NCBI GenBank assembly: GCA_030847615.1
Contig: JAUMIR010000005.1
Location: forward strand, 216,426,645 to 216,490,644
Source of the DNA: Gambelia wislizenii
Lineage: Eukaryota > Chordata > Lepidosauria > Squamata > Crotaphytidae
DNA length: 64,000 nt
Reading direction: 5' to 3'
The notes beneath the pieces are model-generated. The model had not been told where the DNA came from, searched no databases, and worked only from the letters and a program-made list of their open reading frames with translations. The position numbers were made by a program, and so were the translations under genes. Positions 10,439 to 22,099 of this stretch are shown here, piece by piece; the stretch's first letter is position 1, and each line of letters starts with the position of its first letter.

Positions 10439-13400
10439 TAGTTATAATTGTGAGCAAGCTAATTTAATATATATTTATATATGATTAAAAGCTGATTTGA
10501 GGAAACTCATCTAGCAAAATGGACAAGAAAAAGACAGTTTCCAGGATGGCTTAGTAGTACACTTTATTTCCTTATTTGTGTTTAATTTTCTTAGGTACCA
10601 GGTGGTCCCTTTCCTCTAATTTCACCTTTTTTAAGGTCAGGTTGAATCAAAGTACTCAGAAAAATTAAAGACTGCATACTCTGCAACTTCAGGAATTTGT
10701 CTTCTGACCAATGTGTGCTTTTACAAATAAACATCTTGCAAATAAACAGAAGCAGATAGGTTATAATTGCTGAAAAGCTGTTGGGTCCATCAAACGCACA
10801 AGATTTCAAATATGTGCTGAATCCTGGTCTCTTGTTAATTTGGTATTGTCTGAACTTGGTATAGAATGGTTTATAGTTGGTGCATGTATTAGTAGGGAGA
10901 TTTATATAAACACATGAGACTAAAGATTTAAGGCTAAGATTGTTTACCTTCCCCAGTACAGAACAAGGTATGTTCGAAAGGGAGGGATATTCTTCAGCAA
11001 AAGTGAACTCACCACTAAAAATGCTGCTAAGGTGACTATTTCTTAAGTTGCTACTGATAATGCCAAAATATCTGGTCCTACAATAGAAGCCACATTGCTG
11101 GCATGGTGATATTAATGTCTTGGCTAAAAATGTGGGATAGGTTAATCATACGTAGGTTTATATTTGACATATACAGTAGTCACAAAAATAATACAAGTAC
11201 AAATTAATGAAAAGAAGTCTGTTTCAGACTATCCAAAAAGCAAAGTTTGATCACCTCAAAATTTATCATTTAGACTGAGTTTGAGATTTAGTAATGTGGA
11301 AAGCATTTAAATTATCTATAGGAATTTCTGGCAACTTCTAAGACAAAAACGAGTCTTTGCCATCCTTCTGGTTTATCCTTGTTTTGGATTCATTTGACAG
11401 ATGCTAATGCCTTTCTTTAAATTAAATGAATAAGTCACAATTTGCTGAGGCAAATTGCTTAATTTTAGGCCACACTAGAATAATTTGAAAGACTAATATA
11501 AGCCATTTAATGGTTTTGCATACTCTGTTGAAGTATTGTTCCAAATGTAAAAGGTTTTCCCAAGTAAGAAGCAGTAGTGTATCCTGCTTAACAGGAGTGA
11601 GATGTTCAGCTTTCTCCATCAAACTTTCCCTGTCTTTACCCTGTTGCTGTTTCTACTGGGATTTAACTATTTCTTTCCTAGGATTTTTGGGACCTTTCTT
11701 ACATAATACTTTGAACTATAGGTGGCTATTCTGAGAAGGAAAGAATCAGTTACCTTTTTTACAAAAACCTACACACATTATTTTTCAAAGCCTTTCACTG
11801 ATTAAATTGTTTCCATTTGCTGCTTAAGAAACCAAAGGGCCTTATGCTGTAAACGTGAGTTGTATTTTGTTAAATTATATTTCCAATATTTCCAGTTTTA
11901 AGCAGTAATAATGTTAAATGTATCTTAAGAACTTTATATTATAGCTGCTGCCTTAGTATTTTTATTTTGTATTTTTGGGACCAGTTATAAAGCTGTGTTT
12001 TTTAAAGAAAAAACACTTGTGTTATTTATGTACTGTTGATACTCTCACTAAAGTATGCTTAATTAGCTACATAATTGTGTTTGTAAAATTATGCTGATTA
12101 AATGTATTGGGTGTACTTCTAGTTCCTTGTATGGTTTCCAGGTCTCTCAAAACTTCAAATTTTATATTTATGGCTTATAACCATTTCTCTGATGTTAAGC
12201 TTTAAAAAATAGACACAAAGTACTGAATCTAGAACGTGCATGTGCTGTGGAAACAAGCTTCTAGAACAAAACAAGAATGTGAATGATTTCTTGTAAAGTT
12301 GAGCTGCCACATTTAGGGGTTACCTTCAACCAAGATAACTTGAAAAGTTCCCAACATCCTTATTAATGGTGTGTAGCCTTTCCGGTTTGATCACTCCATC
12401 TGAAGCTGTCAGAGACATAGGCCTAATTCCACTGCGGTACTGCAACAGAACTTATTTCCTTTTCCTCCCCTTTGCTGCCCTTGGAGCAGCCCAAAACTAG
12501 TTCCTCAGGATTTCCTAGCACTCCAGTACAAGTTTTAGGGTGCACAGAGATTGTAGTAGGAATGAAAATATATCACCTTCCTGCTTCTGCTGGATTCCAC
12601 TATTCCTACAACAGATATCTCCCACGGAATCATGTCCATTGAGGGTTTTTTGTGGTTTTAAGATTCATGGTAGTCACTGGCAGTCTGTACTTGCTTCATT
12701 GGAGACTTGACTGTACTAAACTTTGATCCTAACTGAGGCAATGATAGTCACTGTTTGTTTTTTACACTAGAATGTTTATTTCCTCTAAGGCTATAAGCAG
12801 AAAGTAATCTGTAATGGGAAAACCTTGATGCCTGGCCAACAGAAACATTTCTAAAGCATTTTTGTGTTAAGTTTTTGCTGCTCATAACAGCAGATTGGGT
12901 AACTTTGGAAGATGCAAGAAAAAAAAAAGAAAAATGTATGCACTTTCACATGTAAACTGTTATCTATCCATTAGGTTTCATATTACTCTTTTCTTAAAAT
13001 TGATTCCTCCTCAGATCATCTAAAATTGAGATTTTTTTGTTGTGTATATTTGTCAGATAAAAGCAGACCATTTGCTTTATCTGTTGACAGATATTTATTC
13101 ACCCTTCCTAGTTTCCAATTGGGTTGCCAAATCTTCAGGTAGTGGTTGTATACATATTGAAACTGGATTCCTAGTAGAGTTTATGAAAATCTTCCTGACC
13201 TGTGAATGCATACAGCTGCTTTTATAGCAGGTAACTCTTTTTGTTTATGCTGAATCAAACAAAGGAGCTGCTATTGGCTCAGTAAGATTCCTAGTTAAAA
13301 ATGTGACAGTGCTGATGTCATCAATATTATTATGAGTGGAAATGAATGGACTCTTAACAGTTGCCACTACCATGAGTGTGACAAGTGAAAAGGCATTTCA

Positions 13401-13970
13401 GGTGAAGAAGGATGAAAGGCTCAATGCTTGATGACAAATTTTCTGTTTACTGTAATTGGTGTACACATTATGAATTGTCCTGTCTTTTTTGATGTGCAGT
13501 TTTGATTCAGGCAAGTAAGATCTTGCCCAGTTTCACCTTGTCAAATTCTTTGGAATACAAAGATTCTGAAATAAATGCAAAAGATTTTTTGTTTTTGTTT
13601 TTTTTAAAAAAGACTCCACCTCAAGTGATGCTGTATTTGCATTTAATATGTGCCAAATTCTATTCACATAGTATGACCTGAAATCTAACTATAGTGATGA
13701 TAATGGGCCATTAAATCCATAATCCTAGGAAAGTTCATGAGCAACATAGTCTCCCTAGCACATTATCCAAGTGGCATGAGGCAGCCAATGAGGAAAGGTT
13801 AAGTGGATACAGGGTTTTTTTTTTCTGCCCAGAAATGGAAAAGGAGAAATATGGCTTGTCTGGAACATCAGTAACTTCCTCTCAAATGGAATGGAAGTAC
13901 TCCCAAAATGGAAGTACTGTACTCCCAAAGGAAATTGAAAGTAGTATCATTCAAGGAAATAATATGTTTA

Positions 13971-14059
13971 TATATGGTAATTTTTAGGGTTTTGACATTA
14001 AAGTGAATATATATATGGTAATTTTTAGGGTTTTGACATTAAAGTGAATATATATATGG
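13971..14059. repeat. 41-bp tandem duplication in the SCYL2 3' UTR
   Basis: Two essentially identical 41-bp units (13971-14011 and 14012-14052) plus a few bases of a third. The unit runs from TATATGGTAATTTTTAGGG to GTGAATATA. The lack of divergence implies a recent duplication. Confidence 0.85.
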
Positions 14060-15356
14060 ATATTTTCAGATTATAAATGGAATTGTGTACTACTTAAAAC
14101 AAAACATGAAGAAAAGGCATACCCTGAAATCTTGTTAATTGACTGTAAAGCAATAATGGTACACGAAAGTGATAGTTTGTGAAAAAGCACAGCAGTAAAA
14201 TGTTGTCACGCTAATATTTCAGTAGCTTTGGAATCTAATTGATATTTCCCTCCAATTATGTCAAGTATAATCTCATTGTAAGACAAAACATCAAGCAATG
14301 TTATTATTTGTTTATTAGTGAGTGGTAATTACATTGACTATTTCAGACTATTTCATTGAGTGTCAGTTTGTGACAACTGACCTAACAGCTTTCCATAGGT
14401 ATGGTTTACATAGAAAATTATCATGTGTACCTTTGCAAGCTGCAGTTATATCACACTGACTTAACCAGCATGAAGCAGATATATAATTCTGAAGTAAAGA
14501 AGCCTCCCCTATTCCTGGTGACTGTGGATATTTTCCTTTTAGATGAATTTGTGTAATTCAAGGTTTTTTTTTTTAAAAAAAAATCCAGTGTTCAACATCA
14601 CACAAATTGCAATTGTGTATTTACCTTCCTACAAGTAAGACCCTCGACACTCAGTTATGATTTACTTTTGAGTGCTTGTGTAAGATTGCTCTGTTACTTT
14701 ATGCTACCTAAACCTGTCTTATTTGGTAATGTAAAATAGACTGATTTTTGCTTTATATGGTTGAGACGTCATGACCCTCAACTGAGATGCATTAGATTTG
14801 TGGTGAGAAATGAAACTGACTATCAATCTAGAACTTCCCCAAGAGTTTTCTGACTTCCAATCCTGGGCTTTTATCTAAGTTTTGAAAACAATTGAGTCAC
14901 TTGTACAGATGTGTAAAAATTGAGATTCTTAAAGTGCTAAAATGCAGGAAATTGTAAGCATTGTATATATCTCCAAAGTTGGAAGTTGTATATCAAAATG
15001 GCTTTATATGTATTGAACTCAGGCTTGATTCAAAATATTTAATGAGTCCCTACTTAGTAGTGGCGATTTTTTTGTTGTTTAGACTTCAAGACATTCAAGT
15101 TCTTGTGTGTAAAATGGTGATAATATTACTCTAGTATTGCTGTGGTTTGCAATCAGCAGAATGGTTGGAGCATGAACTTCTATTTTGGTTTATTGGACTT
15201 CGCTGCTCAAAACAAATCCTATTCTTTATATCAACTTTTCAAATTAATAATACTTAAATATACTGTACAGTGCTGGTTACAAGAAATTCCTACCACTTTG
15301 TACTGTGAATGAATAACTGTGTAGTTTTGAAATCCTAAATAATGTTCCTTTATTGA

Positions 15357-15362
15357 AATAAA
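15357..15362 (+). terminator. Candidate distal poly(A) signal of SCYL2
   Basis: AATAAA is followed within 10-25 bases by a T-rich stretch (GATTTTTGTTTTC) suitable as a downstream element. Recognisable repeats resume 530 bp later with a Sauria SINE. Earlier hexamers near 10724, 10740 and 12098 could serve shorter isoforms. Confidence 0.35.
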
Positions 15363-15894
15363 GATTTTTGTTTTCATATTTTCAGCTTTTCGGGTGAGAG
15401 TGAAATGTCTTCCAAGCTGTGAAAATGTACCACTATACTTAGTGAGTAAAAAAGAAACAGGTCTTGGCCATTCAGGCATAGGCTGTAGGTGATGCTTGCT
15501 AATTTATGGCAAACATAAAAGTTGCTCAGAGGAATTTTGCTACTAATAGAACATGACCTCCCAAGATCAATCAGAATTCCATTTCTTAAATAGACTGACC
15601 TTTTTGCTTTCATCTCAGGGCTTTGCAATGACTTCCTTCAGTTTCAAGGCGGGGGGGGGGTTGTCACATACCATCTTAGTTCTTTGTTGTAAACCAACAT
15701 AAAAGTGTGTATTTTTCTTTACCCTGTTAATGCACTATTCTTGAGTAAAATCATTTTGAAATCAGAACATATTTGCATCAACATGAAATTACAAAAAACC
15801 TTTACCTGAATAGCCTGATTAATTTGGAAAATAATAAAATGGACATATCCAAAATAAAGTAAATGGAATAAGATTACCCTAACATGCCACCCAA

Positions 15895-16114
15895 AGCCAG
15901 CGTGGTGGTGTAGTTTGTGTATTGGACTATGACTCTGGAGACCAGGGTCTGAATCCCCACTCAGCCTTGTAAACCCACTAGGTGACCTTGGGCAAGTTAC
16001 ACATACTCAGCCTCAGAGGAAGGCAAAAGTAAACCCCCTTTTGAACAAATCTTGCCAAGAAAACTCTTAGGGTCTCCATAAGTCGGAAACAACTTGAAGT
16101 CACACAACAACAAA
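15895..16114 (+). mobile_element. Sauria SINE
   Basis: Same structure as the copy at 9066. The head has GACTCTGGAGACCAGGGTC, the middle has GGTGACCTTGGGCAAG, and the Bov-B-like tail GGTCTCCATAAGTCGGAAACAACTTGAAG ends in CACACAACAACAAAA. It has a one-base change in the B box (GGGTCTGAATCCC), so it is probably inactive. Confidence 0.82.
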
Positions 16115-16199
16115 ACATGTCACCACAACATAACAGTTAACTGAGAAACTAGATTTTAGGCTCAGTATACATAATATTGTTTTCCCAGTGTAGAGGCCT

Positions 16200-18120
16200 C
16201 AGAGCATCCTCAAGATCTCGGTTAGCTCCTCTCACTCATTCCTGGTTAGGCAGGGAACAAATGACCTTTGTGTAGGCCCCTTCCTCTAAGGTCATCCAGG
16301 GGGAGCAACCCACCTCTGGCCAGTTGTTTCCTGCCTACCTCACCTGGAGGTCACTTTTCTTTGTGCTCTTTGGGGCCCACGTGTCTTTAACAAAGCCACC
16401 GTGGGCAGCATGGAGAATACAAAGGAATCTAAGAAGAGCAAGGTTAAGGGATCAAAAAGGGGGGACAAGCCTCCCACTTCAGTCACCGATCCCATATCGA
16501 GGAAGGAGGACAAGCCCCCGTTTCGACCACAGATGCTTCCTTGGCTGCACCCCACACAGCTGTGGTTGAGATACAGCCAGGATGCAGCTGCCGCTGAAGC
16601 CCTCCAGGAGAAGGTGGGGAGTGTTTCTGAGACAGAGGAGACAACCTGCGCTTTGGTGGCTGAGCCTGGCCATCCTACCAGGCCTGACAGAGGCAGTGAA
16701 GAGGCCGTGAGTACTTAAGGGGACCCTGGGAAGCGTGACCCAGGGAGGATACCCGCTGCCAGGCTTGGTGGCCTGGGTGAAGAACTTGGTGGCTAAAGAG
16801 ACTTTGGGGGTGTTAGCAGGCGGCCTTGCCCAGCCAGCCCTATTAGGATTTACTGGCTTCTGGTGGGGGGGGGAAGGGATTTCAGCCACCCTGGGAGCCA
16901 TGATGCCTGCCCCCCAAGTCCCGCTCCTTCCACAATCCAGCCAGCCCATGCCGTTGCTACCGGGTCCCTCCATCCCCTCCAACCAGCCAGCACCGCAGCA
17001 CTTTTTGCTGCCACCACCAGGATCCTCTGTCCCCCCCCCAACCAGCCAGCGCTGCAGCACCAGCCAGCGCCACAGCACCTTTTGCCACCGCTACCAGGGC
17101 CCTCTGTCCCCCAACCAGCCAGCACCGTAGCACCAGCCAGCGCCGCAGCAATTCTTGCTGCCATTACTGCTGAACCCTAGCCAACTAAAACTTCCCCAGC
17201 AGCCAGGCCCGCTTCTGCCACCATTTCTGGGGCCCATCCTTCCCTCCACCCAGCTGACCCTGCTCCTGCAGCCCATGCCCCTGCGCCAACCTGGGGCTCC
17301 GGGTTCTCTTCTCTCCTCCCAGCACCCCAAAACAAGCCACGAAAGGCTCGGAAGCAACAAGGCCCTCAAGCGAAGAAGACTGTTTCTGGAGTGTGGAGAG
17401 GGGAGAAGGCTATGCAGAAAAGCAGGACTGGACTGGCAGGAGGGTATTTGGAGGAGGAGGCCAGGCCAGGGCCGTCTGGCCTGCATCATGATCATGCCCC
17501 TCACAAGGGACGTTACCAGGGCGGGGGGGGGGAGAGGAGGAAAGGGGGGATGAAGAGAATAATGAATTGTGGGCCTCAGAGTCTGAGGCAGACGCAACTC
17601 TCCCTCAGCCCAAATGGCCAAGATTAGAGGAGAAGGTACCCTCCATACATTCTGAGGAAGAGGATTTGACAGAGGGATCAGAACACTCTGAGCATGAGGA
17701 GGCTGAGCTTTCTGACGAGGAGGAGGCAGACCCTGATGCCCCTTGCTTGTCTGCACACCTTTTTAAACGAGGAGTTCTCCACACTGATGTGGAAAACAGT
17801 CAAGACTCGGGGGCTCCGCCTGGTTCAGGCTCAGGAACCACAACTGGATCCTGATCTTCCTAAGATGTTGGCGGATTTCTTCCCATCCTCGCCCACAGCC
17901 ATGGAGATGCCTGTCCCAGCCAATCTAATGCAGATGATGAGGGATGAGTGGGCCGCACTGGCAGCTAACAAAACGCAGCCATCCTACACTTCACCCAGAA
18001 GTGTTCTGGCAGGACTGCCCATTGACACTGCATTCACAAGAATTAAATGGCCTGAGGTTTCACATGCTGGTAACAAATCACAATGGGGGATCTAGTGATG
18101 GCTCAGCCCATCAATAAAAA
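16200..18120 (+). mobile_element. DIRS-like retroelement relic, gag/ORF1 part
   Basis: A GC-rich block unlike its AT-rich surroundings. Broken + strand frames run from an ATG at 16410 through a basic Lys-rich start, then a Pro/Ala/Gln low-complexity zone (16960-17160, repeats of CCAACCAGCCAGC). Next come a basic KALKRRR stretch, an acidic SEEEDLTEGSEHSEHEEAEL stretch (17648 on) and MEMPVPANLMQMMRDEWAAL. The last resembles the conserved Pro-x-EW region of vertebrate DIRS ORF1 proteins. Frame switches are needed several times, so it is not functional. Assignment rests on this pattern plus the recombinase-like segment and inverted repeats that follow. A different gag-bearing element is possible. 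Confidence 0.5.
16960..17160. repeat. GC-rich minisatellite-like repeat
   Basis: Several imperfect copies of a motif with CAACCAGCCAGC(A/G)C(C/T)GCAGCA separated by TTTTGCTGCCACC-like spacers. They produce overlapping open frames on both strands by composition alone. The block lies within the DIRS-like ORF1 relic. Confidence 0.7.
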
Positions 18121-18199
18121 GAAGCGCCAGAATGCAAAAGGACAATGTCATTTGATACTGGCGTCCTTTTGTGTTCTTCTGGTGTCATTATGGCACCAC

Positions 18200-18720
18200 A
18201 TTAGCCACGTCTGATAATCTCAGAAAGAAGTTATGTATTGTTCATAAGGATGTGGTTGTTCCTTCTTTAGTTCCTTCTTTTATTACAAAGGTTGTATCAG
18301 TTTTTCATAGGACCCCATAACTGATTCTTCCTTCTTTTTATTCGGACCCTTCTTCTGAGAAGAAGGGATGGCACAGATTGGATGTGCGTTGGGTGTTAAA
18401 ATTTTATTTTGAAAGGTCTAAGGTATTTATGAAATCAAATTCCTTGTTTGTTCTTTGTCAGAGCACACAAAAGGAAGGTGGGTTTCCTCTTATGTTACAG
18501 CCCGTTGGTTACGTCTGTGCATGGTTCCCTTTCTGTTCGTCAGGGTAGCCACATCCTACATGTAGTGCTGTTGCTTTGACAGCTTTGCTACCACATCATC
18601 TATAGTAGAGATTTGTAGAATGACCATGTGGGATTCCTCGTCTTTCTTTGTGAGTGTTAGGTCCTGTGTGCATGGCCTAGGAGAGGATGGTTCAGAATGC
18701 ATTTGACACTTCTAGGCCCC
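18200..18720 (+). pseudogene. DIRS-like tyrosine recombinase relic
   Basis: Conceptual + strand translation, with stops and shifts, shows DVVVPSLVPSFITKVVSVFH, then a WHRLDVRWVLKFYFERSK segment followed by SNSLFV, and later IVEICRMTMWDSSSFF. These follow the order of conserved blocks in the C-terminal part of DIRS tyrosine recombinases (RR.L.FYL.RTK, LFV, and EICR.ATW.S before the catalytic Tyr). No reverse transcriptase or RNase H lies between this and the ORF1 relic (gap 18120-18200), so the middle of the element has been deleted. Confidence 0.5.
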
Positions 18721-19337
18721 TGTTTACCCATAAGAGAATGGGTAAAGGAGAGTTTTCTCCCAGCAGCTGGAGGGAGCGGGAGGAGATGAGAATGTCATCC
18801 TAAGGCCAAGGAGATAAAGAAGTTTCAATACATCCTGGCACCTCATGTGATAATTGGCATGAGAAAAATTTTCCCTCTTAATGGGCATGGGAAGTTTTTC
18901 CTCCTTCTCCTGAGCCAGTCCACCATCTTCTCCAAGGTTCAGTAGGAGAAATACATATAAGGTGGTGTCAGACAAAGGCCTGCACTTCGCAGCAGTGTGC
19001 AACTTTGCGTAGCTGGTTCGTGTATGTGTCTTCTTGTTTTCTCTATGTCTGCTTGCTTGATGAAAGTATGTCTATTTTGTTTCTCTATCTGGTATCATTA
19101 ATAAAATAGCCTTCTTTTTCGAGTCCAGGACTGTTGCGTGGTCATTTTGCTTGCCTCATATCCTGAACCAGCAGGGCACCCAAGCCAGGGTTGTGTTGCC
19201 AGTATAATGGTGATACATTATAGAATTGACAGGTTTGCCTCAGCAGAAGCTTCTTTTGGTAGGAGGGTTCTGCACTGTGTGGCTCAGTAGTAATTGTGTT
19301 GTTCCTGCCCTTCTTGGAGACCGCTTGTGTAGCTTCC

Positions 19338-19622
19338 AGACTGAAGGATTACCTCCCCACACTGCTGAAAAATGGAATATTGGTACTTACCATGAAGGTT
19401 CCTTTTCAGCCTTGGTTTTTCTTATGGTGTTTGATTTAGGTTTGCTATGTCATCACTGGGAGGTTGGGCTTGCTCTCCTCCTTTAGGTGGTGTGGTGAAC
19501 TTAAAGTTTAATTGCTTAGTATCCCTGCCTGTCAAGTGTGAGGAAGAGCCAAACCCAGACTGAAGGATTCCCTCCCCACAACTACTGAAAAGGAACCTTC
19601 ACGGTAAGTACCAATGTTCCGA
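19338..19622. repeat. DIRS-like terminal region with direct and inverted repeats
   Basis: A 35-bp arm at 19374-19408 is inverted at 19586-19620 with only two mismatches (core GGTACTTACC / GGTAAGTACC). The segment AGACTGAAGGATTxCCTCCCCACA occurs directly at about 19338 and about 19556. Inverted ends with complementary internal copies are typical of DIRS elements, and the position just 3' of the recombinase relic fits. Confidence 0.6.
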
Positions 19623-19904
19623 TCTAGTAACTAGGTTGCTAGTTTTGGCTATGAGATCTGTAGTTCAGTCTCAAGATAATGATTTATAATACTGTATTGT
19701 GGAACAAAAAAGCAACGACTGACCGGCACTTCTGGAAAACCATGAAGCTTCCCTGTAATCCATATCTGTCTCTTGCCTTGGATGAAAAGAGTTTCCTGGA
19801 TCAAATTATGTTCCTTTGTCCTAGGCTGCTAGGTACAATCTAAGATATCTACAGCATCTAGCACAAACTCATGCATGTGGAGGCTTAGGCCTTAGCTACA
19901 CAGG

Positions 19905-19942
19905 CAAAATAAAATAAAATAAAATAAAAATAAAAAAAAGAA

Positions 19943-20002
<60 letters not shown>
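19905..20002. repeat. (AAAAT)n followed by (GAAA)n microsatellite
   Basis: AAAAT units grade into about 18 uninterrupted GAAA units. The flanks at 19880-19905 and 20003-20040 share short segments with 22928-23000 (CTACACAGG..AAA and TCACATTTTCCTGG), so the microsatellite interrupts an older dispersed repeat. Confidence 0.9.
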
Positions 20003-20847
20003 TCTGCCTCAAATCACATTTTCCTGGACTGCAGTGATATCTTGTTAAAGTAAGAGCAGCATTACCAGCCAGACATTTCCCCTAGATAAGCTCACTTTGG
20101 TGTAGAAGGGGAGTCCTGCTGTGATCATGTGTCCTATACTTCACATTATTTTCAGACACATGGCCGTGGTTGCTCCACTTTTTCTTCTTCCCATCATATA
20201 TGTGAATATGCAAATAGGCAGAGGTGTGCTGATAATGATATATAAGTATCCTCACAAATGTACCTTCTAAAAATAATATTGGCTAATGCTGGCAAAATGT
20301 AAATATAAACAGAAGAATTAGCCTTTCCTGGCGGGAATGATTATGTGACCCAACCCACCTCCACATCAAAGCCAACTCAGAGGTGGCCACACATACAATA
20401 AACCATATTTTCTGGGGAAGTATGGTATAAAAGGTTGTTTTTAAAAAAATCAGATCTAAGCCCTCAGGCGCCAATAAGAACTGTATTCAATTCAAATCCT
20501 CAAGCAAGTTGTGGATTCTGCCAGTCCCCAGAATAACATGAGTACATTTCTCCTCCAAGTCTGTAGACAAGCCCTTAGCATCAGCTGTAGGCCTCATGGT
20601 CACTGACAGCATTTGGCCTACTTTTTTTGTTTATTCTTTCATCCCTTGATTTAACTGTCTCCTAGCCTGATGAAGAGCTCTGGGGATCTTGAAAGTGTGC
20701 ACACGCTTCTGGAATTTTTGTTGGTCTGAATGGAAAACAGTGCATCAGCTGTGAAGTCAATCTCCACAAGTATTAGTCTTTGCGAGACTTTCTATGCACT
20801 GTTTCCTTAACAGAAATGTTAGAGGATAGGATGTGTGCACAATTATA

Positions 20848-21061
20848 CAGTGGGCCCTTGGTATCTGCTGGGGGTTTGTTCCAGGACCCCCTGTGGATAC
20901 CAAGATCCGTAGATACTCAAGTCCCATTGTATACAATGGCATAGTAAAATGGTGTCCCTTATATCAAATGGCAAAATCAAGGTTTGCTTCTTGGAATTTA
21001 TTTTTGGGGGAATATTTTCAAGCTGTGGATGATGGAATCTGTGGATACAGAGCACCAACTG
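20848..21061. mobile_element. Tigger-like (Tc1/mariner, pogo group) non-autonomous element
   Basis: A 214-bp element begins CAGTGGGCCCTTGGTATCTG and ends GTGGATACAGAGCACCAACTG, flanked by TA on both sides (20846-20847, 21062-21063). The interior GGACCCCCTGTGGATACCAAGATCC is the typical dispersed pogo/Tigger-derived repeat. It has no coding capacity. Confidence 0.75.
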
Positions 21062-21655
21062 TACTGCATGAAGTTCATGAAACAGACTAAAAATAACACT
21101 GCTATGCGTGTAGGAAGCATTTGGTAGATAAGAACTTAAGGGCTGCAAATTAAAACAAGGCCAGAAGATGGTATTATTGATCCAAGCCATAGTGCCACTT
21201 ATGTAAAGTGAAGCAGGTGCTAAAATATTGCTCTGGTAACTTAGCTATGCTGTCACTAATAAGCTTGTATGTGTGGTTTTTGACTATTTGTCTACAGCCA
21301 GCAGCATTACATGGATAGTGATTTAATTATCTTTCACATTAAGAACTACACCCATAGGCTTCCTGTTACAATCTAAAAAGTGTTCCTTTTGTCACACGTC
21401 ATATAAAAAGAGGACACTGCACCACAAGAGAGCAGACCAGACTAGATTAATTTTAAAAATTCCAGACAAAAGACTGAATGAATACAGGACGTAAGGCTTT
21501 AATGTTAAAAGTCTGAATATTAAAAAAAAAAAAATCTGGAAATTTAAGAAACTGTTTCAGTTTTAAATAACAGGAATCATGATAGGATCCAGAGAACAGC
21601 TGAAACTTGAGTGTGTTTTACTCATGGATTTGTATTCAATGACTAAAATAAGATA

Positions 21656-21885
21656 CAGCGGGTCATCGGTATCTGCTAGGGTTTGGTTCCAAGCCCCTCT
21701 GCCATGAATACCAAAATCCATGAATGCTTAAGTCCCATTATATACAATGGCATAGGGAAATGGTGTCCCTTATATAAAGTGGTGAACAGTAAGGTTTGCT
21801 TTTTGGAATTTCCCCCCTGTATATTTTCAAGCCATGGTTGGTTGAATCTGTGGATGCAGAACCTGTGGATACGGAGGGCCAACTG
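21656..21885. mobile_element. Tigger-like non-autonomous element
   Basis: Same family as the copy 600 bp upstream, starting CAGCGGGTCATCGGTATCTG and ending GTGGATACGGAGGGCCAACTG. The left flank is TA; the right flank reads CA, consistent with a mutated TA duplication. Confidence 0.72.
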
Positions 21886-22099
21886 CATTCACATTGTGAA
21901 GATTATAAATTTACTTTTCCAGACTGTAAGTGTAGTGGCTGCATTCATTTAATTGCTCCCCCATATAAAATCTTTGCCCACTAGTGAGAATAGTTTGATG
22001 ATTTCTTCTTCCTGATATAACATTTGCTTCATGGTTTTATGTGAGAAAGCTATCAAAACATACTCCTTAATTCCAACTTTAACTCAATTTGGACAAGAT

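Larger units (their letters stand above)
1..15385 (+). other. SCYL2: SCYL2 gene, 3' portion (seven last coding exons and 3' UTR)
   Basis: SCYL2 (CVAK104) is a catalytically inactive SCY1-like pseudokinase. It binds clathrin and AP2 and works in trans-Golgi and endosomal clathrin traffic. The window shows exons at 494-626, 1023-1141, 1873-1973, 4415-4478, 4560-4649, 7781-7900 and 9815-10438, encoding the C-terminal 416 residues. The kinase-like domain and most of the HEAT-like repeats lie left of the window. All introns are GT-AG and phases join without breaks, so the gene appears intact. Identity rests on closely matching the known vertebrate protein from the end of the HEAT region through the Asn/Gln-rich tail ending in DLKDLFG. 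SLC17A8 follows on the same strand, as in other vertebrates. Positions 1-493 are intron with no recognisable exon. The 3' gene limit is inferred from a candidate poly(A) signal at 15357. Confidence 0.95.
10439..15385 (+). other. SCYL2: Probable SCYL2 3' UTR, repeat-poor
   Basis: About 4.9 kb after the SCYL2 stop contains no recognisable SINE, LINE or TIR element, in contrast with the flanking DNA, and no convincing ORF. It is AT-rich with many T-runs and scattered AATAAA or ATTAAA hexamers, including AATAAA inside AAATAAACATC near 10724 and inside AAATAAACAG near 10740, and ATTAAA near 12098. The last strong candidate is AATAAA at 15357-15362, followed by a T/GT-rich stretch. The exclusion of repeats suggests selection on a long UTR, but transcript extent is inferred, not seen. 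Confidence 0.45.

Noticed and set aside
16850..17756. Minus-strand ORFs of 64-221 codons in the GC-rich block
   Set aside because: They arise from the CCAGCCAGC-type repeats, overlap in several frames, and show only Trp/Gly-rich low complexity.
18724..19002. Minus-strand ORF of 92 codons
   Set aside because: It lacks any recognisable motif and lies in the 3' non-coding part of the DIRS-like relic.
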